Shown here: positions 10,901 to 19,496 of the stretch, piece by piece
Numbering within the stretch: position 1 is the stretch's first letter
How the letters are laid out: the number at the start of each line of letters is the position of its first letter
DNA from: Entophlyctis helioformis
Taxonomy: Eukaryota; Chytridiomycota; Chytridiomycetes; Chytridiales; Chytriomycetaceae
DNA length: 38,081 bases
NCBI GenBank assembly: GCA_025526915.1
Contig: JAHLKH010000219.1
Location: forward strand, 1 to 38,081
Direction: 5' to 3'
Translations under genes and position numbers: made by a program
Notes under the pieces: generated by a model
What the model was told of the DNA's origin: nothing
Seen by the model: the letters and a program-made list of their open reading frames with translations, nothing else
The model's database searches: none

Positions 10901-12129
10901 TCCCTGAGGTCATACATGAACACCTTGGCCTCGTCAGGAGTCTCGAGTTTTCTATAGAGCTCGGCCTCCTTGCCATCCAACTTGGCCGCCTTGCGATCGA
11001 ACCACGCGTTAATGAACTTGGCAGCGGCCGCGATCCCTGAAGGCAATACAAGCAGAATCTGCATGAAGACAACAAATGGCATGTGAGTCATGACAGACAA
11101 CAAAACAGGCGCAGCAACCCACCATGGCGATTGCGGCCAAAAAAGTCTGTATGAGAAAACGCTGCAACACCCTGACATGCACCGCGAAAATCCCGCACGC
11201 CCAATGCAGACGCGGTTGAGGCGATACCGCCATGGTTGTATGAGCGAGGCTGGTTAAACCGCCCATGCTGCAAGTGGGTCACAACGACACCACATTGACC
11301 AGCACAATGAGCAACCAGATCAGAGTCATTGGAGACAACAACGACTGGCTTGTCACTGTCACAAAATGGAGACTGTGAGCCATCAGTCACGGCAGAATGA
11401 TCCAAGGCAATGTTACCTTGGCTCGCGAACACGGCGGGCGATGCATACATCAGCCTCATAATCACACCAGCATACCGTGCATCCCTTCTTTTTGCCAACA
11501 AGCTCGTTGAGGGCCTCAACAATGTGCTGTTTGTCGCTCTGCGTCAATGTGAAAAATCGGCCGAGAGCATGGGTCTCCTTTCTGAGTGGCCAACAGCAGA
11601 AGATGGTTAGTAAGGCAGCCACACAGTAGAGAGTAGCAAACCTACTTGGTCATCGACCCAATCTGCTTGTATTCTTGACGGCGGAACGCATACCGCAGGA
11701 CCTTGACCGCCGCATGCAGCATCTTGAGTGCGCGGTGTCGGTGCTCGATCTTGATTCCCGCGTCTCCGCGGCGACCGTCGACGTGGAATTTGATGGTGTG
11801 GCCGTCGCCGACCGACGCCATGAACAGCTCGATGGCCGGCTTGACAATGGCCTTCCAGGCATCCTTGGAGTCGGGCAAGCTGAACGATGCTGAGGCGATG
11901 AGCTGCGAGTAGAATACACTTAGCACGTCAATGTGTAACATGCTGCTGACAAAGTCGTCTGTTGTTGCTGTTGCTGTTGCTGTTGTTGCTGGTCGCTGTT
12001 GCTGCGGCGCTGTTGCTGCAGTGTGCTGTGGACCACGTGCTGCACGACCTGGCTGAGTGCTGTGCCAGCAAGGTAGAGCCAGACGGCACAGCCTAGCTTG
12101 AGCATTCTCAAGTAGCCGCGGACCGTCAT
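4955..12129 (-). CDS. XPG/FEN1-like nuclease fused to (or adjacent to) a Fanzor RuvC nuclease, multi-exon
   Basis: Exons supported on the minus strand: 12129-11646, 11581-11417, 11355-11123, 11036-10768, 10702-10670, 10512-10183, 10084-9714, 9641-9537, 9452-9298, 9234-8951, then a long block from 8851 to 7097, and 7032-6545, 6459-6376, 6209-5977, 5905-5755, 5652-5383, 5287-4955. Splice phases agree at most junctions across the XPG-to-middle boundary and all through the C-terminal 329 codons, favouring one transcription unit of about 1,900 residues. Frame disagreements of 1 nt remain in the poly-Gln tract (near 11960), at a 5-G run (10025-10029), in the hexamer repeat (near 9030), near 8050-8130, 7700, 7370 and 6690, and at the 6376/6209 junction. 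These are either true decay or assembly indels. A two-gene reading, with Fanzor starting near 8050, remains possible. Known Fanzors are RNA-guided DNA nucleases; activity here is inference. Confidence 0.68.
5290..5362. repeat. (TG)n and (GGAT)n microsatellites inside the last Fanzor intron
   Basis: A run of about ten TG repeats (CA on the coding strand) lies directly before the splice acceptor at 5288 and may act as its pyrimidine-alternating tract. A GGAT tetranucleotide array follows at about 5338-5362. Both are intronic (intron 5382-5288). Confidence 0.7.
6674..6880 (-). repeat. Intragenic tandem duplication (about 94 nt) in the Fanzor gene
   Basis: Segments 6674-6766 and 6787-6880 are near-identical. 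Each encodes an EMDAVAKATAKATQEAD...GLVGKERE module. The downstream (6674) copy is one base shorter around 6686-6692. Reading with the longer copy's length restores a frame that continues into the TDG block, so the shorter copy carries a 1-nt deletion. Confidence 0.85.
7097..10702 (-). other. Unrecognised middle region with charged low complexity and nuclear-localisation-like clusters
   Basis: After the XPG-like part come a 33-nt exon (10702-10670), a helical segment (HLTSDRVKQLANGIVASRR...), and a segment beginning TVAPRMKTQLDEIVHPQN. A Lys/Arg/Glu-rich exon (AERAEKATTENTIKKNKKK) follows, then a hexanucleotide-encoded Lys/Arg/Gln/Gly/Asp repeat (8970-9085). A globular block runs from 8851 to about 8180 (TYYYINPDDLGEGKG, LEHGTVLEICTFANA). 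From about 8050 come PYRLDSSLCAKARHDIYNNL, two basic clusters (TRKKQRRKG, KPKRQRRRKDK) that look like nuclear localisation signals, and ASIACACAILSNASLSEIRI. No family recognised. Frame breaks near 10027, 9030, 8090, 7700 and 7370 interrupt it. Confidence 0.5.
8970..9085 (-). repeat. Hexanucleotide coding repeats (GAGCAA/GGCAAG/GATGAG types)
   Basis: On the minus strand this reads alternating basic and acidic dipeptides: Ala-Arg, then Gln-Glu or Gln-Gly, Gly-Lys, and Asp-Glu. The upstream frame ends in a stop at 8991 while a second frame stays open to 8942. A length change in the repeat therefore probably shifted the frame. Confidence 0.6.
10768..12129 (-). other. XPG/FEN1-like (PIN-fold) nuclease domain, N-terminal part of the composite gene
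   Basis: The start MTVRGYLRMLK resembles the MGVxGL opening of XPG-family nucleases. In order follow LHIDVLSVFYSQL (first Asp), IKFHVDG...K..EHRHRAL (XPG-N signature), CDYEADVCIARR (XPG-I EAD motif), VVVVSNDSDLVAH (DSD motif) and AAFSHTDF...RNRHGIAAAAKF (SGTDY plus helix-hairpin-helix-like region). Together these give the acidic metal-binding set of a structure-specific flap nuclease. The last motif appears only when the 11122-11037 intron is removed with phase 1, which supports the model. Between the first motif and LHIDVL lies a poly-Gln tract where the frame shifts by 1 nt, or an unrecognised intron occurs. Whether the domain cuts flaps or serves transposition is unknown. Confidence 0.72.
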
Positions 12130-12157
12130 GTTGCGTGGTGCTGGTGCGTGGGATGGG

Positions 12158-12159
<2 letters not shown>

Positions 12160-12203
<44 letters not shown>
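12160..12203. repeat. (TG)n microsatellite upstream of the XPG-Fanzor start
   Basis: About 21 TG units lie 31-74 bp upstream of the minus-strand ATG at 12129, so they are in its 5' leader or core promoter as (CA)n. Confidence 0.8.
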
Positions 12204-12205
<2 letters not shown>

Positions 12206-12482
12206 CTGTTTGTTTGCGGGCAAACACGGCGCGTTCCAAAGTGGCGCGCTTTGATCAGATCTGATGGGCGGAGTTGAACTTTCATTGCATGAAAACAGAG
12301 AGCGAGTCGATAGAGAGCGAGCATCTGGCACTCGCAGCCCACTGCCCGACAACCATCAAGGGAGCAGCGAGCACAGCCAACAGCCAGGCGTTCAAGATGT
12401 GGTCTGTGTTGCTGGCACAGTCATTGATGTGATGCCACTCAGTGCGCAGCTTGACATGCACTGTGCAGCATCACTCTGCGTG

Positions 12483-13609
12483 TCATGAGCTGCATTGCAG
12501 CGAGCCCTCTCCGAGTGTCGTCTTCTCAGTCAATGTCCCACTGCATCCAACAATCGTCCTGATATGCATCTGCATTGTGACCCAGTGCGATGCAGTTGGT
12601 GTTGCCTGACTGGCCAGCTGGTCCATGGACAGGTTGGCCGTTGGCGCACTGCCTGCATCGCCCCTCTGCTCTGGATTGTCCTTGTCAACAAACACAGTGC
12701 ATGCAAGACTGGGATCGTCAGGATTGTCGCCATCATCATCATCGTTGTTGTGGTTGTTGAATGAATCGAGAGTGCTTGGTCTGTCTGTCTGGCCACTCCA
12801 GTTGCTGCTCAGTGGATCGCATCCAAGATGCCATCGCACCAAGTGCAATGTGGCCAGACACGCCTGCCAGCACTCGCGTCCTCCTCACCAATCTCGTCTG
12901 GATCAGTGTCGTGAGTGTGCTGCTCATCGAGTGTGCTGCCACTGCGAGTTTGGCATCCAAGTCGGCATGCCAATCCAGCTATCCAGCAAGCAGTTCCTGC
13001 AGCCAACTCCCAAGGATCGATCCATTGAGCACGTCTCAGTGGCTGCTCATCTGCGCTGCTGCATCCCATGTCGCAGTCGGAAAGCACCAGGCAGCTTGGT
13101 CCTGCGATGCCAATGCTCTCGCTGTCCTCTTGAACAACAGCCAGATCGCCCTGTTCACGGCCGTCTTGCCAACGTCCCTTGCTGTTTGGACCCATCAGAC
13201 ATGCACACAGTCAGTGCCAAGCCACACAGACACGGCCGTCAGACTGCTGTGCCTCGTCGTCGTCGATGGGCAATGGAGCATGCCTGGACAGACAGCGAGT
13301 CAACGCACCTGCTCGCCTGTCTGCAGCCTGCCTTCTGTCCGCCCGCCTTGTTGGGCACGCCTCTCAGACGGCCACGACCACGCTGCTCTGCTGGATGGCC
13401 TGCTGGACTGCCTGCTGCATGCCACCTTGAGCAGTGGCCTCGCCATCTCCCCTGAAGGACTCATCCAGCAAGCGAGTGCTGTCCCATATCCGTGCTGTCG
13501 CCTGCGTTGCCGTGTCGTTGTCGTTTGGCTCGTTGTTGCTTGTGTGCAGTTGGGCGGCAAGTGCAGCAGCGTCTGGATCTGGCATGGCGCGTTGTTGCTG
13601 TGCTCGCAT
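12483..13609 (-). pseudogene. Possible decayed coding region of unknown function, upstream of the XPG-Fanzor gene
   Basis: The minus strand opens with an ATG at 13609 and 81 codons rich in Gln and Ala (ARIWDSTRLLDESFRGDGEA). Further down, one frame reads RDVGKTAVNRAIWLLFKRT, FPTATWDAAAQMSSH, DVLNGSILGSWLQELLAG and TLTTLIQTRLVRRTRVLAG, with TGA and TAG codons between blocks. Another frame has an Asn/Asp-rich stretch (NNHNNDDDDGDNPDDPS) near 12740. The hydrophobic periodicity looks like protein, but no start-to-stop model holds, so it is either degenerate or has introns I could not place. A 930-bp plus-strand open frame across the same region looks like an antisense shadow. No transposase motif was recognised. 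Confidence 0.3.
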
Positions 13610-13632
13610 CGCGCAGTGTCTGCACCGTGCAA

Positions 13633-13730
13633 CGGCTCTCTAGATCGACTAATCACAGCGATTCCACCAAGATCGGCCAATCAGGAATAGTCCACCAAGA
13701 TTGACCAATCAGGAATATTCCACCAGGGGT
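13633..13730. repeat. 28-bp subterminal tandem repeats at the right end of the element
   Basis: Units start at 13661, 13689 and 13717 (partial), with a degenerate earlier unit from 13633. Each unit contains TCCACCAAGAT, then CCAATCAGGAAT. The array ends against the right TIR. Subterminal repeats of this kind are typical of transposase-binding sites. Only a weak related motif (TTTGGAATTGG, 4734-4744) is seen near the left end. Confidence 0.8.
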
Positions 13731-13750
13731 AATGGTATGAGAACCGGGCA
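13728..13750 (-). repeat. Right terminal inverted repeat
   Basis: Inverse partner of 4701-4723 (18/23 positions). It is followed at once by the right 11-bp duplication. Confidence 0.83.
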
Positions 13751-13761
13751 CTTGAACTCTG
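13751..13761. repeat. Target-site duplication, right copy (11 bp)
   Basis: Identical to 4690-4700. The kinase frame continues from here as Leu-Asn-Ser-Ala-Ser-Gln. Confidence 0.88.
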
Positions 13762-16700
13762 CGAGTCAGCCGCACAGCGAACAGCCGCAAGTGCAGCGAG
13801 AGCAGCAGACACAGCAGCGAGAGCAGCGAGAGCAGCCACAGTCACAGACACAGACACACACGCAGCAGCAAGTGCAGCAGTGGATGCTGCCCCAGCGCAT
13901 CGCCGCTCCGTCGCCCGGCTCGCCAGGAGGGGCGCTGCGGCCGTCGCTCATTGCAGCGTACCAGCAGGCACATCCACAGCCGGTTGCTCTGCAGGCTCAA
14001 CAGCAGCACTCGCAGTCTCAACAGCAGCAACACTCTCAACAGCAGCAACACTCGCAGCAGCAGCACTCGCAGCAGCAACAGCCGCTTTATCGTGAATCAG
14101 CTGCCATGCCGGCAACAGCGCAGACGACCACGCAGATGCCCCGACAACATCAACAACCACAACATCAACAGCAGCAACAGCAACAGCAGCAACATCAACA
14201 GCAGCAGCAAGGGCCGGCCATCAACGTGCATCAGCTCAACGATGACGACGACGATGACGACGACCACCGAGTAGTCGAGGTGTGTGCAGATGCGTGGCTG
14301 TGGCTGTCTGTGCATGTATGACTGTGTGTGACTGTGCGTGCAGAGCCCAAGAGGCTGCCCAAGAGGCTGCCCAAGAGGCTGCCTGCCTGTCTCTCTGGTG
14401 TCGTAATTTGTAAAGTGGCTCCCGTGCTTGCCTTGCCTGGCTGCTTATGCCTGTGCATCGAGTCTTGCCGCTATCGGCAAGAGGCACTTGCGTCATCTAT
14501 TGTGGATGTGCAGTGGATATGCATTGACTGTGCATGCATGCACATCTCGCGACACTGGCTGTCTCACACCGTCTCATCCACTGTCTCATCCACTGCCCCA
14601 TCCCACTGTCTCACACACTGTCTCATCCACTGCGCGCGTGTGTGTGTGGGCCAGACGGACCCCACCGGCCGCTTCGAGCGCTACGCCCAGTCGCTGGGCA
14701 AGGGCGCCTACAAGGAGGTGTTCAAGGCCTTTGACCAGGACGAGGGCGTCGAGGTCGCCTGGAACCAGCTGCGCCTCGACCACCTGTCCAAGAAGGACGT
14801 GCAGCGCGTCTTTTTCGAGATCCAGCTGCTCGAGGGCCTGCGCAACGACAATATCATTGTGCGTCTCTCTTGTCTCTCTTGTCTCGTGTGTGTGTGTGTG
14901 TCTCACGCTTGTCTGTCTCACGCATGTCTGTCTCACGGCTGTCTCACGCTTGTCTCACGGCTGTCTCACTCACTCACGAACGACTTTAGAACTTTTTCCA
15001 CTCGTGGGTCGTCAAGGGCCCCAACGGCAAGGACCGCATCTACTTCATCACCGAGCTCATGACGTCGGGCACGCTCAAGTCGTACAGCCGCAAGACAAAG
15101 GGCCAGATCAGGCCAAAGATCCTGCGCAACTGGGCCCGCCAGATCCTGTCCGGCCTCCTCTACCTGCACACCCGCGACCCGCCCATCATCCACAGAGACC
15201 TCAAGTCCGAAAACATCTTCATCAACGGCAACAACGGCCAGGCAAAGATTGGCGACCTGGGCCTGGCCGCCGTCAAGCGCAGAGAGCACCTCTCGTCGGT
15301 CCTTGGGTGCGTGCTTGTGCTTTGTGCTCTTGTGCTTTGTGCTCTTGTGCTTTGTATCCCTGCATATCCCTGCACATGCCTTGCCTCCTTTATTTTCCTT
15401 ATTTCTGCCCTGCTCACTGCCTCTTCTCCGCCCCGTGCAGCACTCCCGAGTTTATGGCGCCGGAGCTCTACGACGAGAAATACGACGAAAAGGTCGACGT
15501 TTACGCCTTTGGCATGGTGCGTCTGGAAAACGCTCTCGCCCACTCTGCTGCCGCGCTCGTGCTCGTGCTCGTGCTCGCTTCTCCTTACACACTGCCCATG
15601 CCCCTGCACACAGGTCCTGCTCGAAATCGTGTCCAAAGAATACCCCTACTCAGAGTGCACCAACCAGGCGCAGATCTACAAAAAGGTGTCCACGGGCGTC
15701 AAGCCGGCCGCCTTGTACAAGATCTCGGACGAAGAGACCCGCAAGTTTATCGAGCTGTGCATAGAGTCCAACCCGAACAAGCGTCCGTCGGCCGCCGAGC
15801 TGCTCATGCATCCCTTCATCACGTCGGCTGCCCCTGCGCCGCCGCCGCAGCCGGCCAAGTTTGGCTCGAATGGCTCGTCCAGCTCCATGGACAGCATGCA
15901 AGACTCGTCCTTTGGCAACACCCTCCAGAGCTCGCTTTCTGAGCCGGCTTTTGCAGAGAAGCAACAGCAACAGCAACAACAGCAGCAGCCAGTTCGCCAG
16001 CCACTCCCCTCGAATCCGTTGCAGCTCAACGCAAAGCCTCCCACGGGCGCCAAGCAGCTGCCGTTGACCAATGTCGAGCACATGACAGAGTCGCCAACCC
16101 GCATGCGGCAGACGCTCTCGTTTGACTCGCGCAGATCTCCCTCTCCGTCGCACTTGGGCCGCGAACCGACACCGTCGCCGCCACCGCCGTCAGTGCCGCC
16201 AACGCAGTCCTATGCGCAGGCGTCGGCTTCGAGTGCCGCCATGCTCCACGTCCCGTCCGACTCTGCGTCTGCTGGCAGCGGGTCTGCCCAAACGTCGCGA
16301 TCGTCGTCGGCTGTGTCTGTTCCGGCGCTGGCGCTGGCGCCGGCATCGGTGCCGGCTCGCGCATTGTCTCAGCCGCTGCCTGCTCCACAGCAGCCGGCCA
16401 GAATCGCAATCCCCCAGATCATCCAGCCCGGCCCCCAGTCCACATCCACCGCGTCCTCGGCAACCACAGTCGATGCCGAGAACCACACGTTTTTGATTCT
16501 CGAGCGGCCAAGCGTGTTTCCTCCTGGGCAGCAGCCGTCTGGCGTCCTTGCCACCTGCCAGGTCGAAGCGTTTGGATTCCCAGAACCCAGCGTCGTCAAT
16601 CTCAAGATGACGTACCGCAATGGCAATGTCACCCAGGACATCAAGTTCCCGTTCAACCTCAACGAAGACACGGCAACCGATGTGGTCTCGGAGATGGTGC

Positions 16701-18946
16701 GCGAGTCGCTCATCCAGGCCGAGGACGAGCAGATTGCCCGCCGCCGCATCGAGGAAGCCATCCGCAGCGTGCTCATGCGCAGGCGGTCTGTCGACGCCGT
16801 CTCTCAAAAGAGCGACTCGAGCCGCTCGGGTGTGATCGACTCGAGCTCCACGCTGCCTTCTGTCACTGTCAACGCCGCGTCTGCTGCGTTGGCTGCGTCG
16901 TTTGTCGCGGCGTCTTCCTCCTCTGCTGCTCCGATCGCGGCTCAGCCCGCTGCATCCGCTGCCCAGGCTGCACCGTCCAAGAGCGTGTTGCTCATGGACG
17001 CCACCCTTGCAGACGCGCCAGGCCACCAGCGGTATCCGTCTGCAGATGCCGAGAGTCTGCCGATCGAGCCACCGCCGTCACAGGCGTCTGGGCTCTCGCG
17101 CGCCATGTCGCCTGTGCACATCCCCGCACAGGCTGGAGGAATGAGCGTCACGTCGGCGGCCGTTGTGGCCATGATGGAGACGTTGGCTTCGTCGTCGTCG
17201 TCCGCATCGACTGCGTCGTCGATCTCGTCTCTGCAATCGGCTGCCGTGCGGCCCCCGTCCCCAATGCCGTCCGTGCCAGAGTCGGCCGTGCTCGGCATCG
17301 ATGGTGCCGCGACGTTCCCTCGCTCGGCTCGCTCGTCCAACACGCCGGCCCAGTCATCCGCCAATCCGCAGCACTTCACCCTGCCTCTCCCGAAAACACG
17401 CACCTCGCCGCCTCTTCCCCCGGCCCCACACGCCTCTTGGTCCCGTGACGTCTCGCAGCCCGCATCTGGCTTTGGTGCACAAGCTGGCGTCACTGCCGTC
17501 CACACCTCTCCGGCGTTTGGCCCGCTGCATGCAGACGACGCGTTTGGCCAAACCATGGCCCCCGCTACGCTTCCAAGCATGCCCGTCAACCACTCGCCAA
17601 ACGCATTCCCGCCCCGGACCGAGAGCCGCCACACCAAGTCGGCCAGCGTCACCAACTTCCAGCTCCCGCCTGCATGGGCGGTTGACGCATCCGTGCCGCT
17701 GGCCGATGCGGAGCGTCACCCCGTCGAGGTGCCGGCTGTTGGTCCGATCCCGGCCTCACACGCCGTCGCCCTGGCCATGCCGTCCGCACCAGCACCGACC
17801 CTGCTGCAGACCAGCTCGAGCGCGCCGAACCTGGTGCACCTGGCTGATGCCGTTTCTGCCGCAGCTGCTTCCTATGCCGCGACGATCGATCCCCTGTCCA
17901 GGTCTGCGGCGGCGGGGGGTCTGCCCACGTCCATGTCTGCATCGTGGGGGCCGGTGTCTGGACAGCAGCCTGCGATCGTGTCTGTGCCCCTCCCAGCGTC
18001 TGCGGCTGTCATGGCGCAGCACTCTTCGCACCCGGCATCCATCTCGACCTGGCCCAGCATCCCGCCGCCGCACCAGCAGCATGCTCCCCAGTCGGCACAA
18101 CAGCAGTCGCAGCAGAACAGCATCCTGTCCTTTTCCATGGGCCACGCCTCTGTCCAGTCGGCCCTCCCTGCTGGGCAGCTCAAGTCGGTGTTTGCAGCTC
18201 CCAACGCCGACGCCAACGTGGCCGATCGCCTGAGACAGCTGCAGGAGAGCAATCTCTTCAACTTTGGCATCACAATGCAAGGGCCTGGATTCGCCTCTGC
18301 GCCGACCATGCAGCAGATGCTCTCGCGCAAGAACTCGACGACCCAATCCTCACAGCCGTCGTCCCATCCCTCCCAGCCATCCCAGCCGCAACTCCAACAG
18401 CGGCCGCAGCAAGGGTTTGCTGCACCTGCACCTGCACCAGGAGTAGCGCTTTCCAACAGTGTCGGCAGTGTCGGCAGTGTGAGCAGCAGCGCGTCCAGCT
18501 CGACAAGTTCAAGCCCGCAGTCCTTTGGGCAGATCCCACCGCCCCCACAGGCCGCCCGCACACACGCCGTTGGATTTGACGGTCTGCAGCGGCCCATGCT
18601 CCCGCGTCCTGTGCCTGCCGGCCCATCGGCCCATGTCCAGCAGCAAACACACCAGTCGTCGGCATCGTCCTCGTGTGCATCGTCTGTCACGGGCGTGCCC
18701 TCGGCATCTGCGCCATCCTCATCGTCATCCTCGTCACCGGCCTCGGTGTCTGTGCTTGCAACAGGCGTCCCTGCAACCGCCATGCCAGGTGCACCGCAGC
18801 TGCAAGCACCCGTGGCCGTGTCCCGGCCACTGCCGGCACAAGTCTCGCCACCGCCACAGCCTGCCCAAGAAGCGGAAGCGCAGCAACAGCACCATCGCAC
18901 ACTCAGCAGCCAGTCGGCTGCCTCGGCTGCGTCTTTGCATCCTTGA
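13762..18946 (+). CDS. WNK-type serine/threonine kinase, main part (continues from 4379-4700)
   Basis: Exons are 13762-14279 (rest of exon 1), 14655-14858, 14990-15306, 15441-15516 and 15614-18946; all junction phases agree, giving 1,589 residues when joined to 4379-4700. Residues 108-280 are Gln/His-rich. The kinase domain spans about 285-560. As in WNKs, the ATP-binding Lys is in the glycine-rich strand ([10 protein letters not shown], Lys300) and the usual VAIK Lys is replaced (VEVAWNQL, Asn317). The loop is [12 protein letters not shown] (Asp418), the metal motif is DLG (Asp437), and [20 protein letters not shown] follows. Near 16600-16760 an OSR1_C/PF2-like domain ([19 protein letters not shown]) is present, as in animal WNKs. 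The rest is a long Ser/Pro/Ala-rich disordered tail. WNKs sense osmotic and chloride state and signal to OSR1/SPAK-like kinases; that role is inferred here. Disrupted upstream by the transposon. Confidence 0.9.
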
Positions 18947-19218
18947 GCATGCACCATACCTACCTACCCTCGTTTCTTTTGTGTTCATCCGTGGCGTCTA
19001 AATTCTTGCACACGTCTTGCATTTTTGGATCGTGTTTTCCTTTCTTTTCTTCTTTCTTGTCATTGCATCCGGCTCGTTCCAAACTAAAAGCATGCTTTTC
19101 TTATAGGTGCCGTGTTGCTTGCATCGTTTTCTTTTCTCTGTTGGTGGACGTGGACAGTGCACAGTGCGCGGAGAGGCAGGCGGGTTCGTAAAGCGAACGG
19201 GCGGAAAAATCCCTATGC
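18947..19218. other. 3' flank of the kinase gene
   Basis: T-rich stretch (18990-19060) consistent with a 3' UTR and polyadenylation region. No coding signal seen. Confidence 0.4.
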
Positions 19219-19300
19219 GCGTGTGTGGCCGAGTGGTCCAAGGCGCCAGACTCAAGTTCTGGTATCGAAAGATGCATGGGTTCGAACCCCATCGCACGCA
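19219..19300 (+). tRNA. tRNA-Leu (anticodon CAA), intronless
   Basis: An 82-nt cloverleaf. The 7-bp acceptor stem GCGTGTG/CGCACGC has one G-U pair, followed by a TGGCCGAGTGG D-arm. The anticodon stem is CCAGA/TCTGG with loop CTCAAGT (anticodon CAA). A long class II variable arm and the T arm ATGGGTTCGAACCCCAT follow, with discriminator A at 19300. A T4 tract at 19301-19304 serves as the pol III terminator. In many fungi this isoacceptor has an intron after the anticodon; none is present here. Confidence 0.95.
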
Positions 19301-19496
19301 TTTTGCTGTTCATGACCAGCACAGACGCTCGGGACCATGCTGGTCTACTACGGGATGATCTCTCTTTTGTTTTTTTGCAAGGGTCGGATGTACACGGCGC
19401 GTTCTCTTGTGTGGAGACGTGGTGTGTTCCAGCAGTCTTTTTTGCAGTCGGAAGTGTGGCCGTGTCTGAGGGATCCACGCACAGACATGGCAATCA

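Larger units (their letters stand above)
4701..13750. mobile_element. 9,050-bp TIR transposon carrying an XPG-like/Fanzor gene, inserted in the WNK kinase gene
   Basis: The element is bounded by imperfect 23-bp inverted repeats (4701-4723 and 13728-13750; 18 of 23 positions match, sharing GCCCG, TCATAC and ATTACC) and by an 11-bp direct duplication. At the right end about 3.5 copies of a 28-bp subterminal repeat resemble transposase-binding arrays. Base composition is visibly less GC-biased than in the flanking kinase exon. Inside, the minus strand carries the large nuclease gene (4955-12129) and a possibly decayed second coding region (12.5-13.6 kb). Fanzor genes are known passengers of several eukaryotic DNA transposon superfamilies. 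An 11-bp duplication falls in the range reported for Mutator-like elements, but no DDE transposase was recognised, so the superfamily is left open. It may be non-autonomous, or the nuclease protein itself may take part. Confidence 0.85.

Noticed and set aside
12761..13690. 930-bp plus-strand open frame inside the transposon
   Set aside because: Its product is Cys/Ser/Leu/Val-rich without recognisable motifs and it lies opposite protein-like minus-strand blocks; it is best explained as an antisense shadow.
17872..18957. 361-codon minus-strand frame opposite the kinase tail
   Set aside because: Antisense shadow of the Ser/Pro/Ala-rich WNK tail.
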